This document shows, one piece after another, positions 40,866-50,286 of a stretch of 64,000 nt of DNA. The position numbers and the translations under genes are program-made. Numbering within the stretch: the first letter of the stretch is position 1; every line of letters begins with the position of its first letter. This DNA comes from CAVUWL01 sp963700105 (GTDB taxonomy: Bacteria > Actinomycetota > Thermoleophilia > Solirubrobacterales > 70-9): positions 248,001 through 312,000 of the forward strand of contig CAVOWL010000005.1 in the NCBI GenBank assembly GCA_963700105.1, given 5' to 3'. The notes beneath the pieces were generated by a model that was given only the letters and a program-made list of their open reading frames with translations, did not search any database and was not told the origin of the DNA.

Positions 40866-42415
40866 GCAAGCGCGCCCCCAGCACCGCCCAGCTGCTCGTA
40901 ATCGCCGGATTCGCGCTTTCCTGTTTTGGGATTCTCCTCTTCCTCTGGATAACCTTCGGCGGACCGACCCCGTTTAAAGCGCAGCCCTACGTGATCAAGA
41001 TTCCCTTCGACGAAGCCACCCAGCTCGCCGAACAATCGGACGTTCGCATCTCCGGTGTCGACGTCGGCAAAGTGCAAAACATCGAATTGGCTCCCAGCCG
41101 CGATCACTCGCTGGCGACGCTCGATATCGAAGACAAGTTTGCGCCGCTGCCAGCATCGACCAGGGCGATCCTTCGCACCAAGACGCTGCTCGGTGAGACC
41201 TACGTCGAACTGACACCCGGAAATCGAAACGGACCCAAGCTGGCAGACGGCGGCATCCTTCCAACGGCGCAGGTTGAAAAGTCGGTGCAGCTCGATGAGA
41301 TCTTTCGGACCTTCAATCCGAGGACGCGGGCGGCCTTTCAGAGCTGGATGCAGGAAGCCTCAGTTGCGATTAATGGACAGAGCGCATCCCTCTCCAATGC
41401 GCTGGCGGAGTTCGATCCAACCTTCACCGAATTCGATCAGCTCTTTCGGATTCTCGATACGCAGCGACTGGCAGTACGCCAGCTATTCAGCAACGGAAGG
41501 GTCGCCCTGGAGGCGCTTCGCGGTCGCCAGGGTGAGCTGGCCAGCCTGATCCGAAACTCAAACGCCGTTTTTCAGACCACCGCCCAGCGCGACACCCAGA
41601 TCGAAGAACTGTTCCGCGCCTTTCCCACCTTCCTCGATCAATCGAAGCTGACCCTGAACCGACTCAAATCCTTTTCGCTGAACGCCGATCCGCTGTTTCG
41701 ACAGCTTGTCCCGGTCGCCGAACAGCTCTCGCCCACCCTCATAGCTTTCGGAAATCTGGCCCCTGAAGCGAAGGGGTTCTTTGATGGCTTTGCCCCAGTC
41801 ATAGCGCGGGCACCGACGGCCTTCCCCGCCTTGCGGAAGTTATTTCGCAACCAGTTCCCGCCGCTGCTGCGTGCGGTCGACCCGTTCCTGCGAAACCTCA
41901 ACCCAATTCTCACCGGCCTCGGCCTCTACGGGCACGAGATCACCGGGGCAATGGCCAACCTTGCGGTTGCGACCAATCCGATTCTCCCAACCGAAAATGC
42001 AAAACATGAACACGTCCATTACCTGCGCACGATGGGGCCGCTCAATCCCGAATCGGTGGCGACCTACTCGCGACGCCTCTCGGCCAATCGGTCGAGCGCC
42101 TACAGCCAGCCAGGATTCGCAAACGGCGTCGCCAGTGGGCTGCCCAGCTTTGAGACCCGCCAGTGCAACTCGGGAGTGACGGTTTCGCTGAACCCAAATA
42201 CGCCAAACGAACCGGCCTTCAACGGTCGCACCGAAGGCAGTGTGAAAAAAGCGACCGAATTGTTCGAACTTCTGAAGAAATTCGCATTCGCCGGACAGAC
42301 GAGCACCGCCACCCTGCCGGCCCCCGGCTGCACGCAGCAGCCGCCCTTCAGCCCGATTGGAAAATCAAGTTCTCCGACGACCTACCAGCACACCTATGAA
42401 CAGGAAGGAAAGTGA
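40862..42415 (+). CDS. MCE/MlaD family protein 6
   Basis: 517 residues from ATG 40862, overlapping the previous stop by 4 nt; an upstream in-frame start is ignored. Anchor LLVIAGFALSCFGILLFLWI (about 11-30), MCE domain with YVIKIPFDEATQLAEQSDVR, ISGVDVGKVQNIEL and ILRTKTLLGETYVELTPGNR (about 102-121). Helical part with VQLDEIFRTFNPRTRAAFQS, again like the first copies. Two cysteines near the end (TRQCNS, PGCTQQ). It is the last gene; a strong hairpin stands about 330 bp downstream. Confidence 0.9.
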   Translation: MSKRAPSTAQLLVIAGFALSCFGILLFLWITFGGPTPFKAQPYVIKIPFDEATQLAEQSDVRISGVDVGKVQNIELAPSRDHSLATLDIEDKFAPLPASTRAILRTKTLLGETYVELTPGNRNGPKLADGGILPTAQVEKSVQLDEIFRTFNPRTRAAFQSWMQEASVAINGQSASLSNALAEFDPTFTEFDQLFRILDTQRLAVRQLFSNGRVALEALRGRQGELASLIRNSNAVFQTTAQRDTQIEELFRAFPTFLDQSKLTLNRLKSFSLNADPLFRQLVPVAEQLSPTLIAFGNLAPEAKGFFDGFAPVIARAPTAFPALRKLFRNQFPPLLRAVDPFLRNLNPILTGLGLYGHEITGAMANLAVATNPILPTENAKHEHVHYLRTMGPLNPESVATYSRRLSANRSSAYSQPGFANGVASGLPSFETRQCNSGVTVSLNPNTPNEPAFNGRTEGSVKKATELFELLKKFAFAGQTSTATLPAPGCTQQPPFSPIGKSSSPTTYQHTYEQEGK

Positions 42416-42859
42416 GGATGCCCGGGCTTGCCTTAACCCCTCGACCCGTTTCAGCTGACCGGTAATTTCAGGGAGTCGGGCCAGCACATGGGCTCTTGGG
42501 GACAGGGCCAAGGGCTCACGGCAGCAGCCCCAGGGTGTCTTGGATGTGGCGCCCTATCGCAGGGCTCAGGGCCGGCCCCGAGAATCGATTGCGCCTGATA
42601 GGCACCGTCGCCGACGGGTTCTCCACCCTCCCGATTGGATCGCGCCGGCCAAGAAGGTGGACCCGGGCCAAGCCGGTCGCTGCCCCATCGCCTGCAGACT
42701 CACGCAGAGCGTGAGATTGCGTCTAGGCGCCCGATTCGCTTGAGCTATAGCAAGGGCGGCCATACCGGCCGCCCTTGCTGGCGAACAAATCCGTCGGGGT
42801 CTTCCCAAAAAATGGACGTTGCGCTAACTCGCGCCGCCGCCTTGAGAAGAGGGCTTAGC
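42416..42859. other. Gap downstream of the MCE operon
   Basis: 444 bp between the convergent MCE operon and the second secreted paralogue. No gene is supported. The only clear feature is the hairpin at 42749-42779. Confidence 0.6.
42749..42779. terminator. Strong hairpin, probable bidirectional terminator
   Basis: Two perfect 13-bp arms (42749-42761 and 42767-42779, core GCAAGGGCGGCC) with a 5-nt loop lie between the MCE operon and the convergent secreted-protein gene. No T tract follows on either side, so it may be a stem that acts with Rho or without a U-run. Confidence 0.7.
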
Positions 42860-43618
42860 TCAACCCTTTCCCTTGCATGGCCTCACGACCTGCCCCTTGA
42901 TGCTTGTCCCGTTGGTGAAGACGGCGGTGGCTTCGGCGAGGAAGCGTCCGGTTGGGCATTTTGCCTCGATGTATTTCTGCTTCTTCTTGTTGAGGGTCAG
43001 TTCGAATTGGGTCACCGAACCCGAGCCACCGGCAATTGTCGGCACCGAGGCGATCGACTGGAGGCCATACGGTCCCTTGTTGACCTTCTTGATCTTCACC
43101 GTGGTGACCAGCGCGGTCGGCGCCGGCACCGCGACGTAGGCTTGGACAAAGAGGGTGGTCGTGCCGCCCTTTTCGCCGCCGTTGAAGACGACCAGCGGCC
43201 CTTCGGCGCTGAATGGAGTCGATTCTGGGAATTCGACCTGCACTTTGGTCTTTCCTTCGCCGAGGATCGAGGTTGGACAAGCCTTCTTGGCGGCCTGGGT
43301 GTTCTCAGCCTGCAACTTGCCCGCGGAGCAGGTTGGCAGGCCCTTGACGTTAATCGTGCCGTTCTTGTCGGTGAGGATGTTCAGTTCCTTCAGCGCCGGC
43401 GGGTGAGTGCCGTTGGAGGTGGAGATGCCGCCGCTAACGTTGAGGCTGACCGGTGCGAACGACTTCTTCGGCAGCGCTGTTGGAGATACACCGCCGTTCA
43501 GTTCGAGCACCAGGTTTCCCGCGTGGACCACGGTCGGCTTGGCGGCGAGGGCCACAGCAGAGGCCGCGACCGCAACTGCGGCCCCAACGGCGAATATCAA
43601 AGTCAAGCGCTTGCGCAT
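42860..43618 (-). CDS. Secreted protein of unknown function, four-cysteine family (copy 2)
   Basis: 252 residues from ATG 43618, with AAGGAG 11 nt upstream and a clear signal peptide (LTLIFAVGAAVAVAASAVAL, about 5-24). A longer opening upstream is not used. Paralogue of the protein encoded at 29060: LPKKSFAPVSLNV, NVKGLPTCS, KKACPTSILGEG, VVFNGGEKG, IEAKCPTGRF and VVRPCKGKG all line up. Cysteine spacings are identical (17 and 27 residues). It converges on the end of the MCE operon, so the two copies bracket the MMPL-MCE block. Function unknown; a secreted partner of a lipid system is a guess. Confidence 0.82.
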   Translation of the reverse strand: MRKRLTLIFAVGAAVAVAASAVALAAKPTVVHAGNLVLELNGGVSPTALPKKSFAPVSLNVSGGISTSNGTHPPALKELNILTDKNGTINVKGLPTCSAGKLQAENTQAAKKACPTSILGEGKTKVQVEFPESTPFSAEGPLVVFNGGEKGGTTTLFVQAYVAVPAPTALVTTVKIKKVNKGPYGLQSIASVPTIAGGSGSVTQFELTLNKKKQKYIEAKCPTGRFLAEATAVFTNGTSIKGQVVRPCKGKG

Positions 43619-43974
43619 ATTTCTGTGTTTCTCCTTTTTGGCGGGCCCGTTGCGGGCCGCGGCCATTGAAAGCACGAACTGGTTCCTCCCAAGAGCCAAA
43701 GTACCAGCATCCGCTAATAGAGAAACCCGCCCCGGCCCGAAAAAGAGCGCTGCTCGGGCTTCGGCGCCCGGATCCGCTTGCCATTCCCATCCACTCAATC
43801 GAGGCCCAGGAAGGGCGGCGAGAGCGAAAAGACGGGTCCGGGGAGCGGGCTCGCCAACCTCCCCGTCGCGGGTGGCGGATCCCGTTTGGGCAAGTTGTCG
43901 CCCCGCGGCCAGTGAAAGCTCGAAATCTGAGAGCTCAGGGGAGGTCGCGGCCCGACCGGAGGGTCGCCTCCCGG
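43619..43974. other. Gap upstream of the secreted paralogue and downstream of purA
   Basis: 356 bp with no supported gene. GGCCCG (43644-43649) and CGGGCC (43653-43658) form a 6-bp stem close to the ribosome site of the secreted-protein gene. Nothing else stands out. Confidence 0.5.
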
Positions 43975-45321
<1,347 letters not shown>

Positions 45322-45428
45322 CAGCGGGAGATTGTGACGACTGGAGGTTTCTGCGGCGCCTTCGTGCTCGGGTCAAGGTCGCCGGGGCGGAAGGCACGGG
45401 CTAGTGACCTCGCGCCGGCGGGCGCGGG

Positions 45429-46157
45429 CTAGGCGACCTTGCCGTAGCGGCGATCGTCGCCAAACAGGGCCACCTCATCACAGATCTGATTCAACCTGGA
45501 AACAGTCCTGCTGCCGATCTGTTCCTCCAGCTGATCGTGGGGAAGGTTGGTTGTGATCAGCACCGATCGCTTCGCCTCATAGCGCTCGTTGACCAGCGCG
45601 TAGAGTTGCTCGAGGACCCAATCACTTCGCTTCTCGGCGCCGAGGTCGTCTATGTGGAGGAGGTCGACTGAGGTCAGCCGCTCAAAGAATTGGAGGTAGG
45701 AGTCCCCGCCCGGTGCGGAGTCATAGGTGCGGCGGATGCGGGCCAATAACTTGGGCAGTGAGTAGATCGCGACCGATCTGCCAAGCTCCAGGGCGGCCTT
45801 TGAGATCAGCATCGCAAGCGTCGTCTTGCCAGTTCCGGTATCGCCGAAGAGCCAAAGCCCCCGCCCCTCATCGAGGCGCAGATCGAGTTCCTCTATGAAC
45901 TTACGGACATCGGCGACGGCTGCCTTTGTGGTCAGATCGCGCGCCATGTCGCTGACCGGCGGGCGCTCGAAGGAGACGCCGCGGTAGCGAGGCGGGATCA
46001 CCGAGGCGACGCCGCGACTGCGACCGCGGCGCAGGCGTGGCTCACGGCACTCACAGGGTCGCGCCACGTCTTCGGGTCCAAGGATCCAGCCCGAGCCGTC
46101 GCAGACCCCCAGCGGGCAGGGCTGTTCGCGGAAGGGCTCGCTGCGCGCGATCGCCAC
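45429..46157 (-). CDS. DnaC/DnaI-like AAA+ ATPase, probable helicase loader
   Basis: Helicase loaders deliver DnaB to single-stranded DNA. 242 residues, GTG start overlapping the dnaB stop by 1 nt. The N-terminus carries CPLGVCDGSGWI and PCECREP (about 14-39), a possible zinc-binding cluster. The AAA+ part has Walker A FGDTGTGKTTLAMLI (about 104-118), Walker B LLHIDDLGAEKRSDW (near 163-177) with the IDDLG signature of DnaC/IstB, and sensor 1 VLITTNLP. Few actinobacteria use such a loader (DciA is the norm), and dnaB is directly upstream. IstB of transposons is the alternative, but no istA or IS ends are seen. Confidence 0.85.
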   Translation of the reverse strand: MAIARSEPFREQPCPLGVCDGSGWILGPEDVARPCECREPRLRRGRSRGVASVIPPRYRGVSFERPPVSDMARDLTTKAAVADVRKFIEELDLRLDEGRGLWLFGDTGTGKTTLAMLISKAALELGRSVAIYSLPKLLARIRRTYDSAPGGDSYLQFFERLTSVDLLHIDDLGAEKRSDWVLEQLYALVNERYEAKRSVLITTNLPHDQLEEQIGSRTVSRLNQICDEVALFGDDRRYGKVA

Positions 46158-47581
46158 TAGAAATCAGGCCCCGCGATGGCCACGTCGGCGATCGGCGGTT
46201 CTTCTCCCGCGGGCTGCTCGATCGGGCGATCCTGGCCCGAGAAGTCGGCGAATTTCGGAAAGCGGTCAAGGAAGACGAGCTTGCGGGTTCCGATCGGACC
46301 GTTTCTATGCTTGGCGACGATCAGATCGGCAAGGCCGTCGGGCTCATCGTCGGGGTCGCGGTAGTAGTCCTCACGAAAGAGGAAGGCGACGAGGTCGGCG
46401 TCTTGCTCAAGCTGTCCGGACTCGCGTAGGTCGGAGAGCTGCGGCTTGGGCGGCGTGCGCTGCTCGGGAGCTCGCGAGAGCTGAGAGATCGCAAGCACCG
46501 GTACCTCGAGCTCGCGGGCGAGGATCTTTAGGCCGCGGCTCATCTGCCCAACCTGCTCGACCCGGTTGGCGCGTGGATCATCGGAGCGCATCAGTTGCAG
46601 GTAGTCGACGATCACCAGCCCCAAGCCGCCTTTGTCCTGCTCCTGTGCGTGCAGGCGCCGCGCCTTGGCGCGCAGATCGAGGATCCCCAGGTCGGAGGAG
46701 TCATCAAACCAAAGCGGCGCCTCCTCCAGCTCGTTGCAGGCCCGCACCACCTTCGGCCAGTCCTTCTGGGAGACCTGGCCCTTGCGCAGCTTGTCACCTG
46801 AGATTCGCGCTCGGCAGGCGATGAATCGCTGCGCCAGCTCGACCTCTGACATCTCGAGTGAGAAAAAGGCCACCGGTCGGTCGCGCTTGACGGCGACGTT
46901 CTCGGCGATGTTTGCGACCAGGGCCGACTTGCCCATCGCCGGGCGGGCGGCGACGATGATCAGGTTTCCCGGTTGGAAGCCACCGGTGATCGCGTCGATG
47001 TCCTTGAAGCCCGAGGGCGTCCCGGTCAGCTCGGTCTCTCCGGTCGAGAGCTTCTCGAGGCGGTCAACCTCGTCGTGGAGGATCTCTGAGAGCAAGCGAA
47101 AGTCGCTTGCCTGCTCTTTGTGGGCGACGTCAAAGAGCAGCTTCTCGGCTCGCTCGGAGAGTTCGCGCGGCTCCCCGTCGCGTCCGTGAACCCAGCCCTG
47201 GATCTCCTGCCCGGCTCCGAGCAACCGGCGCAGCAGCGAGTTCTGCTGGACGATCTCCGCGTAATGTTTGGCGTTGCCGGCGGCGGGGACCTTTGCCGCC
47301 AGCTCCGATACGTAATGCTTGCCCCCCGCCGTCTCGATCAGGTTGCGTTGGGTCAGCGCCTCGCTGACCGTGAGCTCATCGACCGGCTTGGAGGCCGCGT
47401 AGAGGTCGTGGGCACAGGTGAAGATCGCCGCGTGCTTTTCAAGGTAGAAATCGGCGGCGTTCAGCTTCACCTCATCGATCACCCGGGTCAGCGCCGGCTC
47501 GGCGACCAGCATCGCTCCGAGGACCGATTCCTCAGCCTCGATGTTTTGTGGAGGAACGTGGGTTGTTGGCGGCTGCGGCAT
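46157..47581 (-). CDS. dnaB: Replicative DNA helicase DnaB
   Basis: Hexameric 5'-3' helicase at the fork. 474 residues. N-terminal domain with PQNIEAEESVLGAML (about 10-24), linker, then the RecA-like core: TGFKDIDAITGGFQPGNLII-type region (here SGFKDIDAITGGF), Walker A ARPAMGKSALVANIA (about 213-227), FFSLEMSEVELAQRFIA, Walker B LVIVDYLQLM (near 324) and AISQLSRAPEQR. The C-terminus ends with an acidic linker of about 25 residues. No intein. Downstream is a DnaC-like ATPase gene overlapping by 1 nt. Confidence 0.97.
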   Translation of the reverse strand: MPQPPTTHVPPQNIEAEESVLGAMLVAEPALTRVIDEVKLNAADFYLEKHAAIFTCAHDLYAASKPVDELTVSEALTQRNLIETAGGKHYVSELAAKVPAAGNAKHYAEIVQQNSLLRRLLGAGQEIQGWVHGRDGEPRELSERAEKLLFDVAHKEQASDFRLLSEILHDEVDRLEKLSTGETELTGTPSGFKDIDAITGGFQPGNLIIVAARPAMGKSALVANIAENVAVKRDRPVAFFSLEMSEVELAQRFIACRARISGDKLRKGQVSQKDWPKVVRACNELEEAPLWFDDSSDLGILDLRAKARRLHAQEQDKGGLGLVIVDYLQLMRSDDPRANRVEQVGQMSRGLKILARELEVPVLAISQLSRAPEQRTPPKPQLSDLRESGQLEQDADLVAFLFREDYYRDPDDEPDGLADLIVAKHRNGPIGTRKLVFLDRFPKFADFSGQDRPIEQPAGEEPPIADVAIAGPDF

Positions 47582-47705
47582 CGACTCTTAGTTAAGGCCC
47601 CAGGGCGGCGGAATAGCCCCCCCGGCTGAGGATCCAGCAAACCAGAGCGGCACCGCGGCCACGGTCAGGCTCCCAGCAAATAGGGGAGAAAGAAATCGGT
47701 GCCGG

Positions 47706-48431
47706 CTAAAGCGCCGCCGCGGAGGGCAGCGAGTGCTCGGTGGGCGGGATCAGGCCCTCCTCCTCCTGGCGGCGCTCGCCGCGGCGAAGCATTCGCTGGG
47801 TGAGGATCGCGATGCTGAGAATCGCCGTCGCGCCGAGGCTCAGCTGGACGCTCAGAAGTCCTTCCCTGGTCCAGTAGACATCGCGCAGATCCAGGAGCAG
47901 CGCGGCCTCATCGAAGGTCAGCCCCATGCCTGCGCCCATGGTCGCCGCGAGGCGATCCTGGAGGGCTTCGTCGTCGCTCAGCAGGCCGATTGTTCCCGAT
48001 CCGAAGGCAAGCAGGATGCCGGGTACGAAGTGGTGGATATGGCGACCGCCGACGCTGACGTTGCGAAATGGACCCCACTCATCTCGGATTCCCCAGGTCG
48101 AGATCCGCACGAAGGCAAACGCTCCCAAAAAGCCCGCCAGGAGGTTGAAGAGGATGGTCTCGCTTCGCGGGGTGGCGGCGTAGCCGCGAACCGCGACCTC
48201 GACCGTGTCCAGCGCGGCAACCGGGGCGGCCTCGATCAGACCCTCACCGCCGGGTCTTTGGCGGGAGCGGCGGCTCAACATGCGCCCGAACTGGCCGACG
48301 ATGACGACGGCAGCGCCCCCGAGTGCGACCGTTGCCAGTCCCACCGTGGCGCGCTCAGAGCGCGCCCAGCCCGAACCGTCCCGGGCGCGGGCGCGGAGCC
48401 TCAACCGGGTTGGCCAACTGAGGGGGCGCAC
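47706..48431 (-). CDS. Integral membrane protein of unknown function
   Basis: 241 residues, GTG 48431. A basic N-terminus, helix 1 (ATVGLATVALGGAAVVIVGQF, about 28-48), a loop of about 40 residues, helix 2 (LFNLLAGFLGAFAFVRISTW), then the motif VGGRHIHHFVPGILLAFGSG (about 127-146), more hydrophobic segments and an acidic tail. The GRHIHHFVPG motif recurs in actinobacterial membrane proteins of unknown role; its histidines could bind metal. It lies between rplI and dnaB in the same direction, with gaps on both sides (42 and 124 bp). Confidence 0.8.
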   Translation of the reverse strand: MRPLSWPTRLRLRARARDGSGWARSERATVGLATVALGGAAVVIVGQFGRMLSRRSRQRPGGEGLIEAAPVAALDTVEVAVRGYAATPRSETILFNLLAGFLGAFAFVRISTWGIRDEWGPFRNVSVGGRHIHHFVPGILLAFGSGTIGLLSDDEALQDRLAATMGAGMGLTFDEAALLLDLRDVYWTREGLLSVQLSLGATAILSIAILTQRMLRRGERRQEEEGLIPPTEHSLPSAAAL

Positions 48432-48473
48432 GCCGGGGAGCCTAGCGCCGCCGGCGCCGCGATCTGGTCTGGA

Positions 48474-48926
48474 TTACTTCTCTTCGGCGACGATCGTCTT
48501 CACCGAGGCGCTGGCGCCATCGGAGAGCTCGATCTCGACCATGAAGGTGCCGATTTCGCGGATCGGCTGCTCGAGGCGGATTTTGCGGCGGTCGATGCGC
48601 AGGTCACGGGCCTCGCGAATCGCATCGGCAATCTCCTTGGCGCCGACTGAGCCGAAGAGCTTGCCGTCCTCGCCCGCTCGCTGGTGAATGGTCAGCACAG
48701 TTTTGGAGAGCAGGCTGGCGGCTGCGGCTTCGCGCTCGGCGCGAGCTCGTTCGACTTTCTCGGCGGCGGCGCGGCGGCGCTGTGCCTCCTGCAGAGCGCC
48801 GGGGGTCGCCGGCTGGGCGAGCCGACGCGGGACGAGGTAGTTGCGCAGATAGCCGGGGGCGACGTCAACCGGGTCGCCGCGCTGGCCCAGCTCGGCGACG
48901 TCTTGAAGCAGGATCGCCTCGGCCAT
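48474..48926 (-). CDS. rplI: Large ribosomal subunit protein bL9
   Basis: Ribosomal protein with two globular domains joined by a long helix. 150 residues from ATG 48926, overlapping the rpsR stop by 1 nt. N-terminal domain AEAILLQDVAELGQRGDPVD (2-21) with YLRNYLVPRRLA (near 29-40), connecting helix with many A/E/R residues, and C-terminal domain FGSVGAKEIADAIREA (near 95-110). A longer opening upstream is not used because it lies over rpsR. Confidence 0.96.
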   Translation of the reverse strand: MAEAILLQDVAELGQRGDPVDVAPGYLRNYLVPRRLAQPATPGALQEAQRRRAAAEKVERARAEREAAAASLLSKTVLTIHQRAGEDGKLFGSVGAKEIADAIREARDLRIDRRKIRLEQPIREIGTFMVEIELSDGASASVKTIVAEEK

Positions 48927-49189
48927 CAGCGCTCCCCGACGTAGGGCAACAGGGCGATCTCGCGGGCGCGCTTGACGGCCACCGAGAGCTGGCGCTGGTG
49001 CTTTCGGGAGAGGCCGGTGACGCGTCGACCGCGGGTCTTTCCCTTGTCGGAGAGGAAGCGGCGGAGCAGGTTTAGGTCCTTGTAGTCGACCGACTCCGCG
49101 TTTACCCGGGTGTACTTGCGCGGGCGGATTCGCTCGGGCATTCGCCTTCCGCGGCGCGGCGTCGATGTCGTCTCTCGTGTTCTTGCCAC
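48926..49189 (-). CDS. rpsR: Small ribosomal subunit protein bS18
   Basis: Ribosomal protein of the platform, partner of bS6. 87 residues, with a basic N-terminal extension, RKYTRVNAESVDYKDLNLLR (about 24-43), then FLSDKGKTRGRRVTGLSRKH and QRQLSVAVKRAREIALLPYV, the bS18 core. It lacks the zinc cysteines of some S18 copies, the usual actinobacterial C- form. It lies between ssb and rplI, downstream of a 9-bp hairpin that may moderate its expression. Confidence 0.97.
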   Translation of the reverse strand: MARTRETTSTPRRGRRMPERIRPRKYTRVNAESVDYKDLNLLRRFLSDKGKTRGRRVTGLSRKHQRQLSVAVKRAREIALLPYVGER

Positions 49190-49211
49190 TTTGTTGATCC
49201 CTTACGTGAAA

Positions 49212-49234
49212 GTCGCCCGGGCTGGCCGGGCGAC
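49212..49234 (-). promoter_or_regulatory. Intercistronic hairpin between ssb and rpsR
   Basis: Two perfect 9-bp arms (49212-49220 and 49226-49234, GTCGCCCGG and CCGGGCGAC) with a 5-nt loop. On the minus strand TTTC follows the stem. It could be a partial terminator that lowers rpsR and rplI relative to rpsF and ssb, or a protein-binding leader. Confidence 0.55.
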
Positions 49235-49259
49235 GCAAAACCAAGCGATGAAAGCTTAC

Positions 49260-49721
49260 CTAGAACGGGATGTCATCGTCCCCGCCGGCCGCGGCGGGGG
49301 TGCCCTCAAAGTCTGAGGTGTCCGCGGGCACGTCGCTACTCGGGGTGAAGCCGCCGTTGTCGCCGCCGCCGGAACCGTCGCGGGAGCCCAGAAACTGGAC
49401 CGAGTTGGCGATGATCTCGACGCTCTGGCGTTTGCCGCTGCCGTCCTGGGCCTCCCACTCGCGCCAGTCGAGGCGACCCTCGACGGCGACCGGGCGACCC
49501 TTTGAGAGGTAGTTGGCACAGTTCTCACCCTGCGCACCCCAGACCGTGACGTCGAAGTAGTTCGGCTTATCGACCCATTCTCCCGTCTGCCCGTCCTTGC
49601 GACGGCTATTGACCGCCACCCTCAGCTTGCAGACTGAGGTTCCGCCCGGGGTGCTTCGCAGCTCTGGGTCACGGGTCAGGTTTCCCGTCACGACCACCAC
49701 GTTTACATTCGAAGCTGCCAC
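49260..49721 (-). CDS. ssb: Single-stranded DNA-binding protein
   Basis: Covers single-stranded DNA in replication and repair and recruits partners by its acidic tip. 153 residues from GTG 49721, chosen because GGAGGAG stands 8 nt before it; a GTG three codons upstream would overlap that site. The OB fold has VVVVTGNLTRDPELRSTPGG (about 7-26), RRKDGQTGEWVDKPNYFDVT, VEGRLDWREWE, and the tail ends DDDIPF, the protein-docking tip. Position between rpsF and rpsR is the usual one. Confidence 0.95.
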   Translation of the reverse strand: MAASNVNVVVVTGNLTRDPELRSTPGGTSVCKLRVAVNSRRKDGQTGEWVDKPNYFDVTVWGAQGENCANYLSKGRPVAVEGRLDWREWEAQDGSGKRQSVEIIANSVQFLGSRDGSGGGDNGGFTPSSDVPADTSDFEGTPAAAGGDDDIPF

Positions 49722-49829
49722 GGCTCTCACTCCTCCAGATTGCTTTTCAGGTCAGCAGTCTAAGAGCCAGGGCGGCGAAAGCATCCCCCCTCGCTGCCCG
49801 GAATCCCGCAAAAAGCGACTCGGCGAGCG

Positions 49830-50222
49830 CTACTCCTCGGCCTCGGCAAGCTCGTCGCGGCCTGAGTGCGCGGGGCGCTCGCGCGGCGGGCTGGGGGCCG
49901 CAATCGCCGGCGGTGCGATCACCGGGGCGCTTGGATCCACCTTGAAGATGCGGAAGCGAAGGACGCCGTCGGCGATCTTTAGGTTGTGGTCGAGTTGGCC
50001 CAGCAGCTCCGCGGGGGCCTCGAAGCGAAACCATCGGTAATCGGCCTCGTTGCGATGGTTGATCTCATAGGCCATCTTGCGCAGCCCCCAGCTGTTCTCG
50101 TGCTTGAGCGCGCCGTCGGCCTCGATCTGCCCGCGCGCCTCTTGGGCAAGGCCCTCGCGCTCGGGATCGCCGAGATCCGGGTCGAGCATCAGGACCAACT
50201 CATATTCGCGCTGGGCTGCCAA
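49830..50222 (-). CDS. rpsF: Small ribosomal subunit protein bS6
   Basis: Partner of bS18 on the platform. 130 residues, starting at TTG 50222 with REYELVLMLDPDLGDPEREG (about 5-24), then KMAYEINHRNEADYRWFRFE (about 49-68) and LKIADGVLRFRIFKVDP. A tail of about 30 residues rich in A, P and E follows and is longer than normal. TATAGT lies 11 nt before the start and may be its -10 box. First gene of the rpsF-ssb-rpsR-rplI group. Confidence 0.94.
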   Translation of the reverse strand: MAAQREYELVLMLDPDLGDPEREGLAQEARGQIEADGALKHENSWGLRKMAYEINHRNEADYRWFRFEAPAELLGQLDHNLKIADGVLRFRIFKVDPSAPVIAPPAIAAPSPPRERPAHSGRDELAEAEE

Positions 50223-50286
50223 AACGGCGAGGGACTATAGCTAGTGAAGCGCGAGGCCCCCCGGCGCCCGGGCCGGTAACCGAACT

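Noticed and set aside
42635..43669. A 344-residue plus-strand frame antisense to the second secreted paralogue.
   Set aside because: The minus-strand gene has a signal peptide, a ribosome site and conserved cysteines shared with its paralogue.
45429..46157. Reading the DnaC-like gene as IstB of an IS21-type element.
   Set aside because: No istA transposase gene or terminal inverted repeats are near, and it is directly coupled to dnaB.
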